This document shows, one piece after another, positions 49,685 through 58,897 of a DNA stretch of 64,000 nt (position 1 is the stretch's first letter; each line of letters begins with the position of its first letter). Origin of the DNA: DASUAS01 sp963720765 (GTDB lineage: Bacteria > Actinomycetota > Acidimicrobiia > IMCC26256 > DASPTH01). Where the stretch lies: the NCBI GenBank assembly GCA_963720765.1, contig CAVRGS010000007.1, positions 1 to 64,000 of the forward strand, given 5' to 3'. The notes beneath the pieces are model-generated. The model was given only the letters and a program-made list of their open reading frames with translations. It was not told the origin of the DNA and searched no databases. Made by a program: the position numbers and the translations under genes.

Positions 49685-51289
49685 CTACCGTCCGGTCGTC
49701 GGGTCCTGTGAGGGGCCCCCCGACATGACGATCTCCTGCTCGACCCCGACCACGTCGAGCTCGCGCACCTGCAGGTTGTCGTAGGCGAGTGCGCCCATCT
49801 CCGGCAGGTCGAGACCAGCGATCTCGTCGGCCTCCTCGGAGCGGATGCCGCCCTTCATCAGCTTGTCCTGCACCTTGAAGAACAGGTAGGCGATGCCGCC
49901 CATGACGAAGATGATCACCAGACAACCGATCGCCTGTGACGCCAGCTGGCCGAAACCGAGCTTGCCGAACGATCCACTGCCGAACAGCTTGCCGTCGCCG
50001 TAGAGGATCCCGGTGACGCCCTTGCCGTCGGTGGTCGAACCGGCGGTGCCGTTCCAACCTGCGCCGTACCGGCCGTCGGAGAAGATGCCGATGCAGAGGA
50101 CGCCGAAGATGCCGCCCACGCCGTGCACCGAGATGGCGCCGACCGGGTCGTCGATTCCCCTGCGCTCGAAGAAGAACACCGACTCGACGATGATGATCGC
50201 AGCGAGGCCGCCGATGACGGCAGCCGCCCACGGCTGCACGAAGGCGCACGGGGCGGTGATCGCCACCAGGCCGGCGAGCATGCCGTTGACCATCATGCCC
50301 GGGTCGGGCTTGCCCATCCGCTTCTGGCAGTAGAACATCGCCACCGTTGCTCCGAACGCCGCGGCGATCGCGGTGTTCACCGCCACCACGGTGAAGCGCA
50401 GGTCGGTGGCCGCGAACGTCGATGCGGCGTTGAACCCGAACCACCCGAAGAGCAGGATGAACGTTCCCAGCATGGCCATGGGGATGTTGTGCGCCGCCAG
50501 CGTGCGCGGCTTCCCGTCCGGACCGAACTTGCCGATGCGAGCACCGAGCACGATTGCGCCCGCGAGGCCGGCGATGCCACCCATGGCGTGCACCACGCCG
50601 GATCCGGCGAAGTCGACGTAGCCGAAGCCGAGGTCGAGGCTGTTCCCGAGCTTGGAGAGCCAGCCACCGCCCCAGGTCCACCCGCCGAAGATCGGGTAGT
50701 AGAGGGCGCCGCAGAAGAGGCCCCAGCCCACGAACGCCTTCCACTTCCACCGCTCGGCCATGGCCCCGGTGGGGATGGTGGCCGTGGTGTCCATGAAGGC
50801 CACCATGTAGAGGAAGAAGGCGGCGACGGGCACGCTGTACGCGAGACCGCCGAGGCCCCAACCGCTCTTGCCCCAGAGGAACACCCAGTTGCCGCTGTCA
50901 CCGAAGTGGATCAGCGACTGGGTGCTCAGCGGCGCCGTCATGCCGAACGGCGCGTAGCTGAAGCCGCTGAACATGAGAGGGAAGCCGACGAGGAAGAACG
51001 CCACGAAGCCGACGCCGAACACGGCGAAGTTCGTGCTGACCACGTGCGACGCGTGCTTCGCGCGGCAGAAGCCGGTTTCGACGAGCGCGAAGCCCGCCTG
51101 CATGAAGATCACGAGCACCGCGCCGATGACGACCCACAAGTTGTTGAGGCCGAGATCGGTGTGCGAGATGCCCTTGATCGGATTGACATCGATCGACGGG
51201 TCCACCGCGAATGCGGCGACGTTCGTCATCAAGACGAGCGCGGCAGCGATGGTCGCGACGATGCCGATCCGGCGTATCGTCCGTTTCAC
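49685..51289 (-). CDS. amt: Ammonium transporter
   Basis: This 534-residue Amt/Mep/Rh channel has an N-terminal signal-like helix (MKRTIRRIGIVATIAAAL) then 11 membrane helices. Typical motifs are FMQAGFALVETGFCRAKHAS, DFAGSGVVHAMGGIAGLAGA (pore His), LLFGWFGFNAASTF, and VHGVGGIFGVLCIGIF with the second pore His. The C-terminal tail is long and acidic. GTG at 51289 has a perfect AGGAGG 5 nt upstream. The 198-bp upstream region faces the GH38 gene. No glnK follows, so ammonium control must lie elsewhere. Confidence 0.93.
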   Translation of the reverse strand: MKRTIRRIGIVATIAAALVLMTNVAAFAVDPSIDVNPIKGISHTDLGLNNLWVVIGAVLVIFMQAGFALVETGFCRAKHASHVVSTNFAVFGVGFVAFFLVGFPLMFSGFSYAPFGMTAPLSTQSLIHFGDSGNWVFLWGKSGWGLGGLAYSVPVAAFFLYMVAFMDTTATIPTGAMAERWKWKAFVGWGLFCGALYYPIFGGWTWGGGWLSKLGNSLDLGFGYVDFAGSGVVHAMGGIAGLAGAIVLGARIGKFGPDGKPRTLAAHNIPMAMLGTFILLFGWFGFNAASTFAATDLRFTVVAVNTAIAAAFGATVAMFYCQKRMGKPDPGMMVNGMLAGLVAITAPCAFVQPWAAAVIGGLAAIIIVESVFFFERRGIDDPVGAISVHGVGGIFGVLCIGIFSDGRYGAGWNGTAGSTTDGKGVTGILYGDGKLFGSGSFGKLGFGQLASQAIGCLVIIFVMGGIAYLFFKVQDKLMKGGIRSEEADEIAGLDLPEMGALAYDNLQVRELDVVGVEQEIVMSGGPSQDPTTGR

Positions 51290-51487
51290 AAGGTCCTCCT
51301 GAGAGTGGTCCTGAGAGAGGTGTTGCTCCACCGGACGTGTGGCCCCGTTGCCCGCTCCGCCTGGCTCAGAGAACGTTAAGGAAGCGCAGTTTCCCGTTTG
51401 ACGCGGTGACGTGAACGAAGTGCGACACGAACCTGTCGACTTCCTGACACGACGGTCCCCGAACGGCCTCGCTCGTATCCTGAGCCC

Positions 51488-54261
51488 GTGAATGCGGCAC
51501 CCCGACAGGTAGGCATCGTTCCCCACACCCACTGGGACCGGGAGTGGTACGCCCCGTTCCAGCGCTACCGGGTGCAGCTCGTCCACCTGGTCGACGACCT
51601 GCTCGACCTGCTCGAAGCCGATCCCTCGTTCACGCGGTTCCTGCTCGACGGCCAGACCGCGGTGCTGGACGACTACCTCGCCGTGCGGCCCGAGGCGGAG
51701 CCCCGCCTCCGTGCGTTGGCCGCCGCGGGACGGTTGCAGGTCGGGCCGTGGATGATCCTCATGGACGAGTTCATGGTGTCGGGCGAGACCATCATCCGGA
51801 ACCTGCAGCACGGCCTCGACCGCGCCTCCTCACTCGGCGGCGACGCGGGCATGCGGGTCGGGTACCTCCCCGACATGTTCGGTCACATCGCGCAGATGCC
51901 CCAGTTGCTGCGCCTCGCCGGCCTCGAGCACGCGGTGGTGTGGCGCGGGGTGCCGTCGGAGATCGACCGGACCGCGTTCTGGTGGCGCGCCCCCGACGGC
52001 TCGACCGTGCGCGCCGAGTACCTGTTCGGCTCGTACTCGAACGGCCGCGACATCCCGAAGGACCCGGCGCAACTCGTGGCCCGCGCCCGCGGGTACGACG
52101 CCGAGCTCGGCACCGCAGCCCTCCGCGGTGGCGACATGCTCCTCATGAACGGGTCCGACCACCTGCTCCCCCAGCCGTGGCTCGGTGAGGTGGTGGCGGC
52201 CGCCAACGAGCTCCAGGACGACTATCGGTTCGTGGTCACGTCACTTGCCGAGTACGTGGGCGCGCAGCCCACCGACGGACTCGCCACGTGGGACGGCGAG
52301 CTGCGTTCGGGCGCGCGTGCCAACGTACTGATGGGCGTGGCATCGAACCGCGTCGACGTGCACCAACTCGCCGCGCGCGCCGAGCGCAGCATCGAGCGCT
52401 ACGCCGAACCGCTCTCGGCGTTGCTGCTCCCACCCAGCCAGTACCCCACCGCCCTGCTCGACATCGGGTGGCACCAGCTGGTGCTCAACAGCGCGCACGA
52501 CTCGTCGTGCGCGTGCAGCGCGGACGACGTGGTGGAGGCGGTGCGCGTGCGCTACCAGGAGGCGCGTCATGTCGGCGAGGCCCTGACGCGTGAGGCGGTG
52601 CGCACCCTCGCCACCACCGTCGACGTCCCACCCTCGTCGACCATCGTCGTGAACAGCACCGCACGCGACCGGAGCGGGGTCGTGAGCGTGCCGCTCCCGG
52701 GCCGCGGTCCGGTGCACCTGGTCGCGCTCGACGACGGCGGCGCCTGCGCCACGCAGGTGGTGCACACCACCACCACCGACGAGGGCATCTCGACCGTCGT
52801 CGTGGGTCAGAAGATCCGCTGGGTGCTCGAGATGATGCGGGGCCCGGAGCTCGCCGGCGCACGCGTCAACCGGGTCGAGCACGAGACGCTCGCCGACGCC
52901 ACCGAAGAGTTCACCTTCCACGACGCTGCGCCCGGTGAGGCGGAGGTCGACCTCGAGTCCACCAAGGAGCAGCTGCTCGCGCTGGGCGAGGCGGGTGCCA
53001 CCATCTCGATCCGTCAGCGGCGTGCCCCGGTGCGTGAGGTGCTGGTGGCGACGAGCGCGGTGCCCGGCTTCGGCTGGCGGTCGTACCGCGTCGTCGAAGG
53101 CGACGGCCCGCGCACTGCTGTTCGGGCTGCGGGCCTCGCGCTCGAGAACGAGCACGTGCGCGCGGTCGTCGATCCCGTCGACGGCTCGATCTCGGTGACG
53201 TGCGACGGCGTGACCGTGGCCGGGTGCAACCGCTACGTCGACGGCGGCGATGGTGGCGACACCTACAACTACTCCCCGCCCGTGATCGACACCGTGGTCG
53301 ACCGACCCGAGTCGGTGACGGTGTCGATCACCGAGTCGGGACCCGTGCGCGCTCGCATCGAAGTCGTCGCCCGCTACTCGCTGCCCGCGCGCGCGATCGG
53401 CGACGAGCGGGCATGCGACATCCGCAGCGACGAGCGTGTCCCCACCGATGTCGTCACCACCTACGAGGTGCGCGCCGGTGAGCGCTTCGTGCGAGTCCAC
53501 GTTGAGCTCGACCACCGCGTCCGCGACCACCGTCTGCGAGCTCACTTCCCATTGCCCGCACCCGTCGACGGATCCGACGCCGACTGCGCGTTCGCCATCG
53601 TGCACCGTGGGCTCACCGCTGAGGGCGGTCCCCACGAATTCGGTCTCCCCACGTTCGTGTCCCGCCGGTTCGTCGACTGCGCCGGCCGCGACGGAGAGGG
53701 GAACATCATCGGTCTCGGACTGTTCCACGACGGACTCCTCGAGTACGAAGTGGTCGGAGACGGCACCGAGCTCGCACTCACGCTGCTTCGGGCCACCGGA
53801 TACCTGTCGCGCTCGGAGCCGCGGCTGCGGCCCAACCCGGCCGGTCCGCTCGACCGGCTCGACGGCCCCCAGCTCCAGACGGCGGTCACACTCGACTACG
53901 CGGTCCTGGTCCATCGGGGCGACGTGCACACCGTCGACCTCCCGGCGGTCGCCGACGACGTGCTGGTGCCCTTGGAGCGGGTGCGCGGCGGCGGCTGGCC
54001 GGGAGCGTCCGGGCCGGCGCGGGGAGCGCCCTCGACGTCGACGGGGCCGAGGTGTCGGCGCTGTTCCGCGACGACACCGGTGCGCTCGTGCTGCGGCTGG
54101 TGAACCGCACGCCCGACGGCGCCGAGGTCACCGTCGCGCGCGACGGCCGCCCGCTCACCGGCGTCGTCGTCGACCTCACCGGCGTCGAGCTCGCACCGTT
54201 CGCCGGTCGGACGGCGCTACGACCGTGGGAGCTCCTCACGCTCCGACTCGCCCACGTCTGA
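51488..54261 (+). CDS. GH38 alpha-mannosidase, frameshifted near the 3' end
   Basis: This glycoside hydrolase family 38 enzyme of about 920 residues (cytoplasmic; no signal) begins VGIVPHTHWDREWYAPFQRY (zinc-binding His and Asp). GYLPDMFGHIAQMPQLL carries the catalytic nucleophile Asp and the active-site His, and LNSAHDSSCACSADDV continues the domain. The beta-sandwich half runs to about residue 820 as PLERVRGGG. There the frame breaks near 53,980-53,995 in a GGC-rich run. The true C-terminus (AGSVRAGAGSALDVDGAEV, LFRDDTGALVLRLVNRTPDG, ending LLTLRLAHV) continues in another frame to 54261. Start GTG at 51488. The 3' end overlaps the convergent membrane gene by 45 bp. Confidence 0.87.
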
Positions 54262-55638
54262 CCCGATCGCGGATCCGGGCCGGCCGAACCGCCGCTTGCG
54301 ATGGTCCTCGAAGCGGAACCAGGCCCAGACGAGCAGCGCCACCACGGTGAACGTGACGAACAGGATCAGCATCGACCAGAACGTCGCTTGTGAAGAACCG
54401 CCGTACTCCTCGCTGGTCGGGTGCACCAGCGTGGTCACGAACACGAACATCGCGGCGAGGTAGAGGAGCAACCAGCAGACCCGGCTCCACTTGATGACAC
54501 GGTCACCGTCGAGGAAGCGCAACGGGATCAGGCTGAAGACCACGGTCTGGATGGCGAAGATCCACACGAACGCGAACAACGCGTCGAACCAGATCGCCAC
54601 CGCGCCCGGGTGCGGGAGCGTCGCCGCGTCGCGCACCGGGATCCACGCCAGCCAGGTGACGAGCGCGAGCACGAGCGTCGCCAGCGACGCCACCGCGAGA
54701 CTCTTGCCCTCCTCGCGATCTTCGACCCCGCCCCGGAACGCCACCCCGGCGACGATGCCGAACACGTAGCCCGGCTGGAAGTGCGCGACGCGCGAGAAGA
54801 ACACGAGGATGACGGCGAGGAGGAGACCGAGCGGGAACGTCTCGAAGTCCGCGGGCACGTCGAGGAACCGCTTCACGTACCACGCCCGGACGTACTCGTG
54901 CGCGAACGTGATCATCCCCAGGCCCACGAAGATCGCCGAGACCATCAACACCGTGGTCTGGTTGAATCCGAAGTGCGGATCGAGCAGCCCGTAGATGACC
55001 GCGCCGATCAGTGTGAAGCCGATCACGAGCACCGGCAAGGGCAGCGAGTGCACGCGCGCCTCGGCGCGGTCGAGCCACGATCGCACCTTGCTCTTCCCGC
55101 CGAAGCGATGGCTGTGCTCCTTGAGCACGCTGTTGATGAGCTCGGCGGGGAACCACGACAGGAGGATGAAGAGCAGGGCGAGCGAGAAGTTGGCCGCGAG
55201 GTGCTTGGCCCCGAAGTCGACGTCGCCGGGGGCGGCGATCGATTGCACGATCGTGGAGCGTTGCAGTGGAGCGAAGAAGCCGGAGTCCCCGACGCTCCCA
55301 CCGTCGCCGGTCGGACCGGTCGCCTCCTCGCTCGAGCCACTGTTCGCCGATCGGTCGCGCCGCTCGGCCGACTGTCCGTCGACCGTGCTCCCGGGCGCGG
55401 CGGTCGACGTCGTCGGGCTGGCGGTCTGGGTCCCCCGAGCGGCGGTGGCGCCGCCGACCGCGGGCGGCACCACCGTCGTACCGCCATCAGGGGTGCCCGG
55501 AGCCGGGGTCGGAGTTGTCGGATCGGAGGGCGGCGGGGTCGGAGTTGTCGGATCGGAGGGCGGCGGGGTCGGAGGAGGAGGAGGAGGAGGAGGCGGAGGA
55601 GGCAGGAGGCGGCGGAGGCGGCGGAGGAGGCGGTCCAC
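54217..55638 (-). CDS. C-terminal part of the giant surface protein: Pro/Thr linker and polytopic membrane domain
   Basis: This frame gives a Pro/Thr-rich linker (PPPSDPTTPTPPPSDPTTPT), then a domain of eight or nine membrane helices (AANFSLALLFILLSWFPAEL, VLVIGFTLIGAVIYGLLD, ILVFFSRVAHFQPGYVFGIV, FWSMLILFVTFTVVALLVWA) and a hydrophilic tail. The frame has no credible start of its own; its first residues are an out-of-frame reading of the poly-Pro run shared with the Ig-like protein upstream. I infer it is the C-terminus of that protein, separated by an indel near 55,600-55,610. It resembles the 'FGLLP-motif' type of actinobacterial membrane domain loosely (FPLGLLLAVILVFFSR). Confidence 0.65.
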   Translation of the reverse strand: MDRLLRRLRRLLPPPPPPPPPPPTPPPSDPTTPTPPPSDPTTPTPAPGTPDGGTTVVPPAVGGATAARGTQTASPTTSTAAPGSTVDGQSAERRDRSANSGSSEEATGPTGDGGSVGDSGFFAPLQRSTIVQSIAAPGDVDFGAKHLAANFSLALLFILLSWFPAELINSVLKEHSHRFGGKSKVRSWLDRAEARVHSLPLPVLVIGFTLIGAVIYGLLDPHFGFNQTTVLMVSAIFVGLGMITFAHEYVRAWYVKRFLDVPADFETFPLGLLLAVILVFFSRVAHFQPGYVFGIVAGVAFRGGVEDREEGKSLAVASLATLVLALVTWLAWIPVRDAATLPHPGAVAIWFDALFAFVWIFAIQTVVFSLIPLRFLDGDRVIKWSRVCWLLLYLAAMFVFVTTLVHPTSEEYGGSSQATFWSMLILFVTFTVVALLVWAWFRFEDHRKRRFGRPGSAIGSDVGESEREELPRS

Positions 55639-58600
55639 TCCCGCCGACGGTCAACGGGAACGGGTCGGTGCTGCTTCCCGTGTAGCTGACGTCACCGGGG
55701 TATGAGGCGATGATCGACAGGTCGACCGACTGCACGCTCACGTCCCCCGTGGCCGTCGGCTCCGTGACGACGTCGAGCGGTGCGGTCGTGAACGTCGCCC
55801 GGCCGGCGCCGTCGAGTGCGACGCTCCCCAGGGTGGTCGTCCCGTCCAGGAAGTCGACCGCGCCGGTCGGCGCCGCGGCGTCGGAGTGCAGCACGGTGGC
55901 CGTGAACGTCGCCTGGTCGCCGGGCTCGAGCGGCGCCAGCGGGCCCGAGAGCACGATGGCAGTGGCGCCCGGACCGGGCAGCGCGGGCGGGTCCTGCGCA
56001 CTCACGACCAGGACCGGCGACGCGCTCGTCGCGAACGTCGCCGCACCCGTGTAGGCCACCGAGATGGAGTGCGCTCCGACGACGAAACCGCTGGCGGTCC
56101 ACACCGCCTGGCCGGAGCCGTCGAGCGGCTCGGTCGCGAGCACCGACGTCGCGTCGCGGAACTGGACCGAGCCGGTCGGCGTACCGCTGCCCGAACTGAC
56201 GGTCGCCGTGATGGTCAGCGAGTCGCCGGTGAACACCGGGTTGGCACTCACCGAGAAGGTCGCGGTGGTGACGATGGGCGGGTCGACCGTGTACGACAGC
56301 ACCGGTGAGGTCCCGCTCGAGTACGTCGCGTCGCCGAGGTAGCGCGCGGTGATGTCGTGCGTCGCTGCGGTGAGGCTCGACACACCGAGCGACGCGTTCC
56401 CCGACGCGTCCAGCGTCGACGAACCGAGGACCGTCGCACCGTCGAGGAACTCGACGGTGCCGGTCGGGGTGCCGACCCCGCCGCTCACGGTTGCAGTGAA
56501 GGTGACCGTCTGCCCCACGATGATCGCCGCCGGTGTGCCGATGACACCGACGGTCGCGATGCTGCTGCCGGGGTCAACCGTGTACGACAGCACGGGCGAG
56601 GTGGCACTGGCATAGGCCGCGTCGCCGAGGTAGTGCGCGGTGATGTCGTGCGTCGCCGCGGTGAGGCTCGACACACCGAGCGACGCGTTGCCGGAACCGT
56701 CCAGCGTCGACGAACCGAGCGGCGTGGCACCGTCGAGGAACTCGACCACCCCCGTCGGTGTCCCGACGCCGCCGCTGACGGTGGCGGTGAACGTGACCGT
56801 CTGCCCCACGATGATCGCCGCGGGGTTCCCGACCACCGCGACGAGAGCAGTGCTGACCGGGCCCACGGGGTACGACAGCACGGGCGACATCGCGCTCGAG
56901 TACGTCGCGTCACCGAGGTAGCGCGCGGCGATGTCATGGGTCGCTGCGGTGAGGCTCGACACAGCGAGCGACGCGTTCCCCGACGCGTCGAGCGTCGACG
57001 AACCGAGGAACGTCGCACCGTCGAGGAACTCGACGGTGCCGGTCGGCGTCCCGATCCCGCCACTCACGGTTGCCGTGAAGGTGACCGTCTGCCCCACGAT
57101 GATCGACGCCGGATTCCCGACGACGCCCACGGCGGGGACGTTGCTGCCCGAGCTCACCGTCACCGATGTGCTCGGCGTGTTGTCGGGAGAGAAGTTGTCG
57201 TCACCCTCGTAACGCGCGCTGATCGAGTGCGCACCGGACGTGAGCGTGCTCGTGGTGTGCGAGGCCTGTCCGGCGGCGTCGAGGGCGACGGTCGCGATCG
57301 GCGTGAGGCCGTCGGAGAAGACGACGTCGCCGGTGGGCGTCCCCGACGCCGGCGACACTGCGACCACGGTCACGGTGAAGGTGACCGGTTGTCCGCTGAG
57401 CACCGTGCTGGACGACGCGAGGATGGTCGCGTCCGAGTTGCCGGGCACCAGTGCCACGAGCGTCAGGTTGTTGCCGTTGTACTGGATTCCGTAGCCCTGA
57501 CCACCGAAGTCGCGAGCGGCGAACGTCCCCGTCGCCGACGCATAGCCGAGGATGGGGTAGGTGGTGCCGGTGGGCTGCACCGCGCCGCCGTCGACGCCGA
57601 CGGTGCCACCGAGTGTGACCGCACCCAGGCCGGTCCAGCGACCGAACGCTCCGCCGCCGTTGATGGTCGAGCGCAACTGCCCGCTGGCCGACTGGACCAG
57701 CGACATGCTGGCGCTGCTCAGGTTCACGCCCGCATCGAGCGAGATCGTGCCGTTGTTCAGGAACGGCCCACCACGCAGGAACCGGGAGCCGCCACCTCCT
57801 GCGGTGACGGAGAAGAGGCCGTTGTTGGCCAACGTGTGGCCGGCGAGCTCCAGGTACGAGTACCCACCGCCGGTCGACGTGAGCTCGAGGGACCCCGAGT
57901 TGGTCACGTCGCCGCCCAGTGTCACCTGGGTGTTGACCGAGTTCGTGCCCTGCACGACGAGCGACTGCCCGGCGGCGATGGTGCCGTTCAACGTGATCCC
58001 GCCGCGCGCCGCGATGGTCGACACGCCGGTACCCGTGTAGTTCACGGTGCCGGCGGTGACGAGGATCGGGTTCCCCGACGTCGTCCCCCCACCCTGCGTG
58101 TACGTCCCGTTCGACACCACCTCACCCGAACCCGACGACACCACCGACCCCGACGCGTTGTTGAACGACGTGTTCAACGACCAGTCACCCGCCGTCACCG
58201 TCACCGCGCCTTGATTGACGAACGACAAGCTGTTCGACTCCAACGCCACCGACGTCGCGAACGAACCCGTGTTCACGAACGGACCGCCCCGCAAGTAGCG
58301 GTTCCCACCCGAACCCGGGAGCACAGCGAACGAACCCGAGTTCGTCAACTGGTGACCGTTCTGATCGATGTACGACCACCCACCGCCCGTCGATGTCATG
58401 GTGATCGACCCCGCGTTCACGACGTCGCCCCCGAGGTTGACCGTCGTGTTGATCGAGTTCGTGCCCTGCACGACCAACGACTGCCCCGAGACCAGGTTCC
58501 CCGTCAACGTGATCCCGCCACGCGCGACGACCGCCGACGCGCCACCACCGCTGTACGCGAGGTTCCCGCTCGCCACCAGGACCGGGTTCCCCGACGTCGT

Positions 58601-58897
58601 CCCCCCACCCTGCGTGTACGTCCCGTTCGACACCACCTCACCCGAACCCGACGACACCACCGACCCCGACGCGTTGTTGAACGACGTGTTCAACGACCAG
58701 TCACCCGCCGTCACCGTCACCGCGCCTTGGTTCGACGAACGACAGAGCTGTTCGACTCCAACGCCACCGACGTCGCGAACGAACCCGTGTTCACGAACGG
58801 ACCGCCCCGCAAGTAGCGGTTCCCACCCGAACCCGGGAGCACAGCGAACGAACCCGAGTTCGTCAACGTGTGGCCGGCGAGCTCCAGATACGACCAC
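55487..58897 (-). CDS. Giant repeat surface protein, middle segment with six Ig-like domains
   Basis: This frame carries one and a half of the 172-residue repeats (QGAVTVTAGDWSLNTSFNNA, VVQGTNSVNTQVTLGGDV) and a linker LGYASATGTFAARDFGGQGY. Six tandem bacterial Ig-like domains of about 96-100 residues follow (VGQTVTFTATVSGGVGTPTG, VEFLDGATVLGSSTLDASGN, HDITARYLGDATYSS). It ends in a Pro run and an unlikely Ser-rich tail that is out of frame. The true protein should start at 60322 and end at 54217. The unit is probably exported and anchored by the membrane part. Function could be adhesion or sheath formation. Confidence 0.7.
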   Translation of the reverse strand: MVVSGARRPHVDELGFVRCAPGFGWEPLLAGRSVREHGFVRDVGGVGVEQLCRSSNQGAVTVTAGDWSLNTSFNNASGSVVSSGSGEVVSNGTYTQGGGTTSGNPVLVASGNLAYSGGGASAVVARGGITLTGNLVSGQSLVVQGTNSINTTVNLGGDVVNAGSITMTSTGGGWSYIDQNGHQLTNSGSFAVLPGSGGNRYLRGGPFVNTGSFATSVALESNSLSFVNQGAVTVTAGDWSLNTSFNNASGSVVSSGSGEVVSNGTYTQGGGTTSGNPILVTAGTVNYTGTGVSTIAARGGITLNGTIAAGQSLVVQGTNSVNTQVTLGGDVTNSGSLELTSTGGGYSYLELAGHTLANNGLFSVTAGGGGSRFLRGGPFLNNGTISLDAGVNLSSASMSLVQSASGQLRSTINGGGAFGRWTGLGAVTLGGTVGVDGGAVQPTGTTYPILGYASATGTFAARDFGGQGYGIQYNGNNLTLVALVPGNSDATILASSSTVLSGQPVTFTVTVVAVSPASGTPTGDVVFSDGLTPIATVALDAAGQASHTTSTLTSGAHSISARYEGDDNFSPDNTPSTSVTVSSGSNVPAVGVVGNPASIIVGQTVTFTATVSGGIGTPTGTVEFLDGATFLGSSTLDASGNASLAVSSLTAATHDIAARYLGDATYSSAMSPVLSYPVGPVSTALVAVVGNPAAIIVGQTVTFTATVSGGVGTPTGVVEFLDGATPLGSSTLDGSGNASLGVSSLTAATHDITAHYLGDAAYASATSPVLSYTVDPGSSIATVGVIGTPAAIIVGQTVTFTATVSGGVGTPTGTVEFLDGATVLGSSTLDASGNASLGVSSLTAATHDITARYLGDATYSSGTSPVLSYTVDPPIVTTATFSVSANPVFTGDSLTITATVSSGSGTPTGSVQFRDATSVLATEPLDGSGQAVWTASGFVVGAHSISVAYTGAATFATSASPVLVVSAQDPPALPGPGATAIVLSGPLAPLEPGDQATFTATVLHSDAAAPTGAVDFLDGTTTLGSVALDGAGRATFTTAPLDVVTEPTATGDVSVQSVDLSIIASYPGDVSYTGSSTDPFPLTVGGSGPPPPPPPPPPASSASSSSSSSDPAALRSDNSDPAALRSDNSDPGSGHP
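55505..55592. repeat. 30-bp tandem repeat and GGA microsatellite
   Basis: Two copies of a 30-bp unit (plus strand, containing TTGTCGGATCGGAGGG) run from 55505 to about 55564. A (GGA)n tract follows at about 55571-55592. They encode the Pro/Thr linker. Such low-complexity runs favour replication or read slippage, and the frame change of the surface protein lies just beyond them. Confidence 0.7.
56250..57140. repeat. Tandem Ig-like-domain-encoding DNA repeats (about 290 bp)
   Basis: Three near-identical copies are offset by 291 and 288 bp; the landmark GATGTCGTG/CATG falls at 56351, 56642 and 56930. Differences are mostly third positions. They encode Ig-like domains 2-4 of the surface protein, so duplications here are recent. 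Domains 1, 5 and 6 on either side are more diverged. Confidence 0.8.

Noticed and set aside
51290..51487. GlnR box upstream of amt
   Set aside because: A GTCAA followed by GAAAC occurs on the minus strand near 51,400, but the spacing (4 nt) does not match the GlnR consensus spacing.
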